Positions 12,627 to 16,244 of a stretch of 16,244 nucleotides of DNA are shown in pieces. A program made the translations under genes and the position numbers. Source of the DNA: Xanthomonas cassavae CFBP 4642 (lineage in GTDB: Bacteria > Pseudomonadota > Gammaproteobacteria > Xanthomonadales > Xanthomonadaceae); the NCBI RefSeq assembly GCF_000454545.1, contig NZ_CM002140.1:1-16244 (forward strand), in the 5' to 3' direction. Every line of letters starts with the position of its first letter. The first letter of the stretch is position 1. The notes under the pieces were generated by a model, which worked only from the letters and a program-made list of their open reading frames with translations, made no database searches and was not told the DNA's origin.

Positions 12627-14084
12627 GTGGACACACGATCATCGGCGCAGCTCGCGCTATTTGGTCCCGAAGATGAAGCCGGGGCCTACCACGATACGGC
12701 CCGCTGGGGCTATTTCTCGCTGTTGGTAGGGCAGGGCAGTCACCGCAAGCAGGACAGCTACAAGCTGGCCGTGATGCCGACCGTGCTGGCGATGGTGGAC
12801 CCCACGCGCGACACTTGGCTGTCGCAGGCCGAGTTCAGGGTTCCGAACCGCCGTGTGGTGAATCTGGCCCGGATCGGGCTGCTTTTCGCTGATTTGGACA
12901 CCTACCGGCTGCCTTGGGCCGCGAACAGGACGCCGGAACAGCTCGCGGCGGCCGTCCTGCACCATTGCGCCGAGGAAGGGCTGCCGACGCCCTCGCTGCT
13001 GGTCTACAGCGGCCGCGGCATTCAGGCGAAATGGCTGCTGGACGGCACCATTCCGCGGCAGGCGCTGCCCCGCTGGAACGCCTGCCAGCGGTATCTGGTG
13101 GACCGCCTCGCCCCGCTGGGGGCCGATCCCATCGCCAAGGACGCCTCGCGCGTGCTGCGGCTGGTCAACACCGTCAACACCAAGAGCGGCAACGTCTGCC
13201 GCGTCGTCCACGTCCAACACGGCCCGGACGGCGAGCCGGTGCGCTACGGGTTCGAGTTCATGGCCGAGGCACTTTTGCCGGTGGCGCGCTGGACCATCGA
13301 GCAGCAGCGCCGCGATCGCGTCGAGCGGCGGCAGCTCAAGCTCCTGCCCGGCGGCAAGACCGACAACCTGCGCGGCTTCTCCGGCCGACAACTGGCGTGG
13401 GACCGTCTAGAGGATCTTCGGAAGCTGGCCGAGCTGCGCGGAGGCGTGCAGGAAGGCGAGCGCATGCAGCATCTGTTCTGGCGGGTCAATTTCCTGCTGT
13501 TGAGCGGCGCGACGCACAGCAGCCAGATGTACCACGAGGCGGCCGCGCTCGCCGGCGAACTGGACCCAGCATGGAACTACCGCAGCAAGGAGCTGATGAC
13601 GCTCTACGGCAAGGCCAAGGCGTTTGAGGCAGGCGAGAAGGTCACTTTCGGCGGCCGCCAGCTCCCGCCGCTGTACACGCCCAAGAACGACAGCCTCATT
13701 TCCCTGTTCAGGATCACCGACGACGAGCAGCGGCAGCTCCGCACGCTTATTTCCCGAGACATGGCCGCCGAACGGCGGCGTAAACGCGACAGGAAGCGCG
13801 ACGAGGCGCGCAGGCGGGCGTCGGGTGCTGTGGATCGGGAAACCTACCTAGAGGGCGCGCAGGAGCGTCGTAGGGCCGCGCAGGCGCTGCGAGCCGAGGG
13901 GTTGAGCGTCCGGGCCATCGCTGCCCGGCTGGGCGTCAGCAAGTCGCTGGCGGCTCTGTATGCGGCAGGAGAGGGCGTCCAAAGTCCCTCCCGTATTACA
14001 GGCGCGGAGGCGGGAACCGCTGGTGTCCAAAGTCCCTCCCCTATTTCTAATGGCGTAGCCCCCGCGACTGAGGATTCCGCATGA
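12627..14084 (+). CDS. Replication protein with primase-like (AEP) domain and C-terminal helix-turn-helix, 485 aa
   Basis: Likely plasmid replication initiator or primase. Seen: the acidic pair of an archaeo-eukaryotic-type primase in GLLFADLDTYRL (D89 and D91), then SLLVYSGRGIQAKWLL (about 123-138), and KDASRVLRLVNTVNTKSG (about 171-188). This is the motif order of plasmid PrimPol-type Rep proteins. A basic stretch AERRRKRDRKRDEARRR lies at about 381-397, then a helix-turn-helix at about 418-447 (GLSVRAIAARLGVSKSLAAL). The tail repeats GVQSPS at 450-455 and 466-471. The start is GTG 12627 with GGAGG four bases upstream. No helicase motifs are visible, so it would use the host helicase. It is first in a three-gene group. 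The exact Rep family is not named. Confidence 0.78.
   Translation: MDTRSSAQLALFGPEDEAGAYHDTARWGYFSLLVGQGSHRKQDSYKLAVMPTVLAMVDPTRDTWLSQAEFRVPNRRVVNLARIGLLFADLDTYRLPWAANRTPEQLAAAVLHHCAEEGLPTPSLLVYSGRGIQAKWLLDGTIPRQALPRWNACQRYLVDRLAPLGADPIAKDASRVLRLVNTVNTKSGNVCRVVHVQHGPDGEPVRYGFEFMAEALLPVARWTIEQQRRDRVERRQLKLLPGGKTDNLRGFSGRQLAWDRLEDLRKLAELRGGVQEGERMQHLFWRVNFLLLSGATHSSQMYHEAAALAGELDPAWNYRSKELMTLYGKAKAFEAGEKVTFGGRQLPPLYTPKNDSLISLFRITDDEQRQLRTLISRDMAAERRRKRDRKRDEARRRASGAVDRETYLEGAQERRRAAQALRAEGLSVRAIAARLGVSKSLAALYAAGEGVQSPSRITGAEAGTAGVQSPSPISNGVAPATEDSA
13977..14040 (+). repeat. 16-bp direct repeat in the 3' end of rep
   Basis: GTCCAAAGTCCCTCCC occurs at 13977-13992 and 14025-14040, 48 bp apart and in frame, giving the twofold GVQSPS in the protein tail. 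It may be an iteron-like site for Rep itself or only a coding repeat; two copies are few for an iteron origin. Confidence 0.6.
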
Positions 14085-14112
14085 TGGCATGTTTCACGTG
14101 TGGCGCGGTTCT

Positions 14113-14265
14113 CCGGCCGCAGGCCGGGAGTAGCCCCCGTGTTGAAATAACACGAGTAGCCCGGCAAGCCGCCGTAGGCGGCGCGCAGGCCGCTTTGCGG
14201 CCGGAGAGGGAAGGGGGTTCGGGGGAAGGGATCGGCGGCCGTTGCGTGCCCTTCCCGAGTAGCCC
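14113..14265. repeat. Hairpin array with GAGTAGCCC repeats after rep
   Basis: The spacer after rep holds four hairpins in a row. They are CCGGCC-GCA-GGCCGG (14113-14127), CGTGTT-GAAAT-AACACG (14138-14154), GCCGCC-GTA-GGCGGC (14168-14182) and GGCCGC-TTT-GCGGCC (14188-14202). GAGTAGCCC recurs at 14128, 14154 and 14257, directly after the first and second hairpins, and a shorter GTAGCCCCC lies near 14055. It is a candidate replication origin, single-strand initiation site or repetitive extragenic element. Confidence 0.6.
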
Positions 14266-14313
14266 GCCGTGCCGTCAGGCGCGGCCCCCGGTCCAGTTCG
14301 CAGGGGTACGCCA

Positions 14314-14622
14314 GTGAGCCGCGCTCGCCGATCCTTCCCGACCGAGCTGCTAGCCCGGCTGCGCGACATGCCGGTGCCCGAGGGGCTAGACCTGTTGGGC
14401 GTCTACTGGAAGCGCGACCCCGATTTCCGGCCGCTCAAGGACAAGACGACGATTCGCGTGAATGTTTCTATCGGCGGCGGCGGCGTGGAGCTGTTGGCGA
14501 CTGGGCCTAAATGGTTCGACACTCGTGCCGAGAAGGGCGGCGGCGGGGCTATCGACCTTGCGATGCACCTGTTCCGGCTCGACTTCGTTTCGGCGGTCAA
14601 GCGCCTTGAGGGTTTGCAGTGA
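14314..14622 (+). CDS. Stand-alone CHC2-like (DnaG N-terminal-type) domain protein lacking the zinc cysteines, 102 aa
   Basis: The sequence VELLATGPKWFDTRAEKGGGGAIDLAMHLF is worded like the N-terminal zinc-binding region of DnaG-type and TOPRIM plasmid primases (xxWFDxxxxxGGGxIDLAMxL), but no cysteine is present in the whole protein. So the fold may be kept without zinc. No TOPRIM part follows, unlike the usual multi-domain proteins. The start is taken as GTG 14314 with AGGGG upstream; an upstream GTG 14269 is open but lies in the hairpin region. It lies after the primase-like Rep and overlaps the next gene (GTGA), so a role as partner or cofactor in replication is inferred. Confidence 0.7.
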   Translation: MSRARRSFPTELLARLRDMPVPEGLDLLGVYWKRDPDFRPLKDKTTIRVNVSIGGGGVELLATGPKWFDTRAEKGGGGAIDLAMHLFRLDFVSAVKRLEGLQ

Positions 14623-15032
14623 CAGACGAGAACACCGCCGAGCTGGACGCGCTACGAGAGCGAATCGCAGCCGATGGTCGATGGTGGCGGGCCGTGATCG
14701 GGGTTGCCTCGCTGATCCGTGAACGGTTGGTTACGCCGAGCCTTTCACGCCGGGAATACGCCGATGACTTCGCGTTCCTGCGCATCGAGCTTGCCGAAGC
14801 CATGACCGGCGGCGCGGCGCTGATCGAATACGGCGTGCGTGTCGGCCGAGACAGCCACACGGTCGGGGTTGTGACCGGGCGATGGACCGGCACCGGCTTA
14901 GAGGACGTGCGGGCGTGGAATGAAGGGCTGCCGTGCGAGCTGGCCGAGGCGTGGCGCTGGATCGAGCGCGGCGGGCTGGACGAGATGCCCGAGCTGCGCG
15001 CCGCGCAGCGGGCACGCTGGACGGGGCATTAA
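14619..15032 (+). CDS. Unknown protein, last gene of the rep group, 137 aa
   Basis: No family recognised. Mostly helical (TAELDALRERIAADGRWWRA; LSRREYADDFAFLRIELAEA), with a short beta-like part GRDSHTVGVVTGRWTGTGLE. It is rich in Arg, Glu and Trp and soluble. The start GTG 14619 overlaps the previous stop, with GAGGG about seven bases upstream, so it is translationally coupled to the CHC2-like protein. It ends at 15032, just before box array E. A replication or copy-control role is only guessed from position. Confidence 0.68.
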   Translation: MTDENTAELDALRERIAADGRWWRAVIGVASLIRERLVTPSLSRREYADDFAFLRIELAEAMTGGAALIEYGVRVGRDSHTVGVVTGRWTGTGLEDVRAWNEGLPCELAEAWRWIERGGLDEMPELRAAQRARWTGH

Positions 15033-15034
15033 GT

Positions 15035-15071
15035 CGTATAATCGTAATTCCGTAAAATCGTATTTACAGAA
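15035..15071 (+). promoter_or_regulatory. Box array E: five 8-bp boxes between convergent genes
   Basis: Boxes begin exactly every 8 bp at 15035 (CGTAT), 15043, 15051 (CGTAA), 15059 (CGTAT) and 15067 (CAGAA). The array fills the 39-bp gap between the convergent stop codons of the rep-group gene and the minus-strand gene at 15072. No start codon is near, so a partition site is more likely than an operator. Confidence 0.68.
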
Positions 15072-15536
15072 TTACTCCACGGATCGCACGGCGTCGCCAC
15101 GCACAGCCCTTTCCTGCGCCTCAGCCGTGCGCTTTCGGACATGCTCAAGCCGCTGGCTGGTCAGCACCGCAAGCAGCGCCTCGACGCTCTGTTTTTTGTC
15201 GTAGATGGCTTCCTGCAAGTAGTTCGACACACCTTGCGCCCGCACGAAGTCCACATAGAGCGCGCGGCTGGTGACGCGCGTCAGCTCGTTGTTCCAGTCC
15301 GCCGACTGGAACCGGCGGGCCGCTTCCGTCGCCAGCATTTCGTTCACCGACAGGGTTTCATATGCGCCGACCGGCGGACCGGGCAGGGCACCGAAGCTGT
15401 CAGCATCCGATAGATAGTCCTCGACGGGCTGCCCGGCTTGCTGGGCGAGCAGGAGCTGCATGTTTCCGGCCGCCGCTTCGGCCGGGGCAATCGCGCCATC
15501 TGGCGGCGAGCCGCCCGGCGGCACGTTGCCGAACAC
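15072..15536 (-). CDS. Conjugal-transfer-like protein, apparently lacking its 5' end
   Basis: 154 residues from GTG 15536, but the frame is open up to 15629 with plausible coding wording (NPFKDKSLDAILGADTKEQH) and no ATG, GTG or TTG before 15536. No Shine-Dalgarno sequence precedes the GTG either. So the true start has probably been lost. Seen: a Pro/Gly/Ala-rich linker, then a helical region (NEMLATEAARRFQSADWNNE; VRAQGVSNYLQEAIYDKKQS) and a charged tail. It recalls periplasmic or pilus-assembly parts of IncI-like transfer systems, but I cannot name it. Upstream, the phase beginning near 15699 (EGLTDFPVPLLPEP) may continue the original gene through a frameshift at CTCCCCGAACCCC. It is minus strand, like the conjugation block that runs off the left edge, so it could be the distal part of the same operon on a circular plasmid. 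Confidence 0.6.
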   Translation of the reverse strand: MFGNVPPGGSPPDGAIAPAEAAAGNMQLLLAQQAGQPVEDYLSDADSFGALPGPPVGAYETLSVNEMLATEAARRFQSADWNNELTRVTSRALYVDFVRAQGVSNYLQEAIYDKKQSVEALLAVLTSQRLEHVRKRTAEAQERAVRGDAVRSVE

Positions 15537-15663
15537 GATTTGATGCTGTTCCTTGGTGTCGGCGCCGAGGATCGCGTCTAGGCTCTTGTCCTTGAAGGGG
15601 TTCGGGGAGCAATGGAACAGGGAAGTCAGTTAAGCCTTCACCAGTGCCGGTCGGTGCCCTCCA

Positions 15664-15756
15664 TGAGGGTCGGCAGGGATTCGTGTAAAAAACAGCCAAA
15701 AGTGAGCTAACTTGCTGTAAGTAAAGGTTTCTTACACCAATCCCTGCCGACCCTCA
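15664..15756. mobile_element. 93-bp inverted-repeat element, TnXax1/TAL-cassette-like ends
   Basis: Outer arms of 25 bp, 15664-15688 and 15732-15756, are reverse complements with one mismatch; each outer end reads TGAGGGTCGGCAGGGATT going inwards. The next bases also agree partly (GTGTAA then [AG]AAAC), giving about 30 bp. The inside is 43 bp with no gene. The arms resemble, from memory, the Tn3-family repeats flanking TAL effector genes and other Xanthomonas cassettes. As both ends face inwards with nothing between, this looks like an empty cassette or MITE. I see no clear target-site duplication. Confidence 0.6.
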
Positions 15757-15817
15757 AGGTGAGTCCTGAGCGAGCCAACCTCGTGCCGGGCCTACTCGAA
15801 GCTTGAAAGCGCACTTA

Positions 15818-16244
15818 TCACGGCCCAGGGCGGTTCAACCGCTTTTTCTGGCGCGCGGCCAGCGCGCCTTTTGAGACGGTTTCCCCCGTTTCCGGGTCGA
15901 TCACCTTCTGGCGCCCGGCCAGCGTGGATCTGGGAATTGGCCGGGCCGTGCTCGAGCCGGGAGCCTGTGAGGGAAGGCCGGGGGGAGTCGGTCCCTTTCC
16001 CGTGCTGGCGGTAGCCGGCATGACCGTCGCATGCGTGGACGAACTGGCTATCAATGAAGCTGAAGGTGAAGGGGCGGGATAGTGTCCAACGCCATGGGAA
16101 TAGCTCGATGGAGGGGGGGGGGCGCGATTGCAGGGCAATCAACAGACTCTCCCGCAGGCACCGACAGCTCCGACTGGTTGGCAACCTCCTGGAATGCAGG
16201 GGCGCTTGAGGCAGAGATTGGAGTGTCTGGTATGTCCAGAAAGT
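15818..16244 (-). pseudogene. Pro/Ser/Ala-rich coding region with a frame break at a ten-C run (5' end beyond right edge)
   Basis: Family unknown. The distal phase ends at 15818 with wording PIPRSTLAGRQKVIDPETGE and ALAARQKKRLNRPGP, preceded by a Pro/Ser/Thr-rich linker; it meets a stop just upstream of 16138. A different phase is open from the right edge up to the C run (minus-strand reading FQEVANQSELSVPAGESVDC then PAIAPPP) and stops soon after it. Joining the two at the C run (16113-16122) gives one continuous low-complexity protein; eight or eleven C would restore the frame. It could be a sequencing error, a decayed gene or a slippage-controlled gene. Next to it is the cassette-like inverted-repeat element, so it may be passenger cargo; a secreted protein is possible but not shown. 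Confidence 0.45.
16113..16122. repeat. Ten-base G (minus strand C) homopolymer
   Basis: Ten G in a row on the plus strand at the point where two minus-strand coding phases meet. Such runs slip during replication and are error-prone in sequencing. Confidence 0.85.

Noticed and set aside
12657..13391. Minus-strand frame of 244 codons opposite rep
   Set aside because: Shadow of the rep gene, which has primase motifs and a helix-turn-helix in the plus frame.
8601..15071. CRISPR array or classical iteron origin as explanation of the CGTAA repeats
   Set aside because: Repeat units are 8 bp without spacers, spread over five places kilobases apart and centred on the partition genes rather than beside the rep origin.

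Overview
The window looks like about 16 kb of a conjugative plasmid (or a closely related integrative element) from a high-GC proteobacterium. It carries conjugation genes, a MobC/NikA-type relaxosome protein with a MOB_P relaxase, a type Ib partition pair, a toxin-antitoxin pair, a resolvase-type recombinase and a primase-like replication protein. No rRNA, tRNA or CRISPR was seen. A 93-bp inverted-repeat element at the right end resembles, from memory, the terminal repeats around TAL-effector cassettes of Xanthomonas (TnXax1-type), so a Xanthomonas or close relative is the best guess. This is an inference, not a database result.

Layout. (1) 1-3456, minus strand: a conjugation block with a DotA/TraY-family membrane protein running off the left edge, two small membrane proteins whose first residues are both MAW, a type IV coupling protein, and a small basic protein. 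(2) 3457-3854: a divergent intergenic region with three short hairpins, the best place for oriT. (3) 3855-8506, plus strand: a tightly coupled operon of MobC/NikA-like protein, relaxase with an LPD7-like domain, two unknown proteins, and two tandem paralogues of unknown function. (4) 8811-9647, minus strand: a ParD/ParE-like operon with a third small gene. (5) 9856-11003, plus: an unknown two-part protein and a serine recombinase. (6) 11083-12422, plus: ParA, a small ribbon-helix-helix partner, and an unknown partition-neighbour protein. (7) 12627-15032, plus: a primase-type Rep, a stand-alone CHC2-like domain protein and an unknown protein, with a hairpin-rich spacer after rep. (8) 15072-16244, minus: a transfer-like gene that has apparently lost its 5' end, the 93-bp inverted-repeat element, and a low-complexity reading frame broken at a run of ten C.

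The most interesting structure is not a gene. Five separate arrays of short boxes with an exact 8-bp period (core CGTAA) lie at about 8601, 11034, 11503, 11962 and 15035. One overlaps the likely promoter of parA, one is inside the parA coding sequence, and one contains the stop codon of the small ribbon-helix-helix gene and reaches the next promoter. The other two are 2.4 kb and 3 kb away in intergenic gaps. Tandem 8-bp boxes are the kind of site that ribbon-helix-helix proteins bind (MetJ boxes; the 7-bp heptads of the omega protein of pSM19035). I infer that the 85-residue partition protein binds all five, as centromere, as operator, or as both.

Most genes in the plus-strand operons overlap the next by 1-11 bp, which points to translational coupling. 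Start codons were chosen by Shine-Dalgarno spacing; several are GTG.
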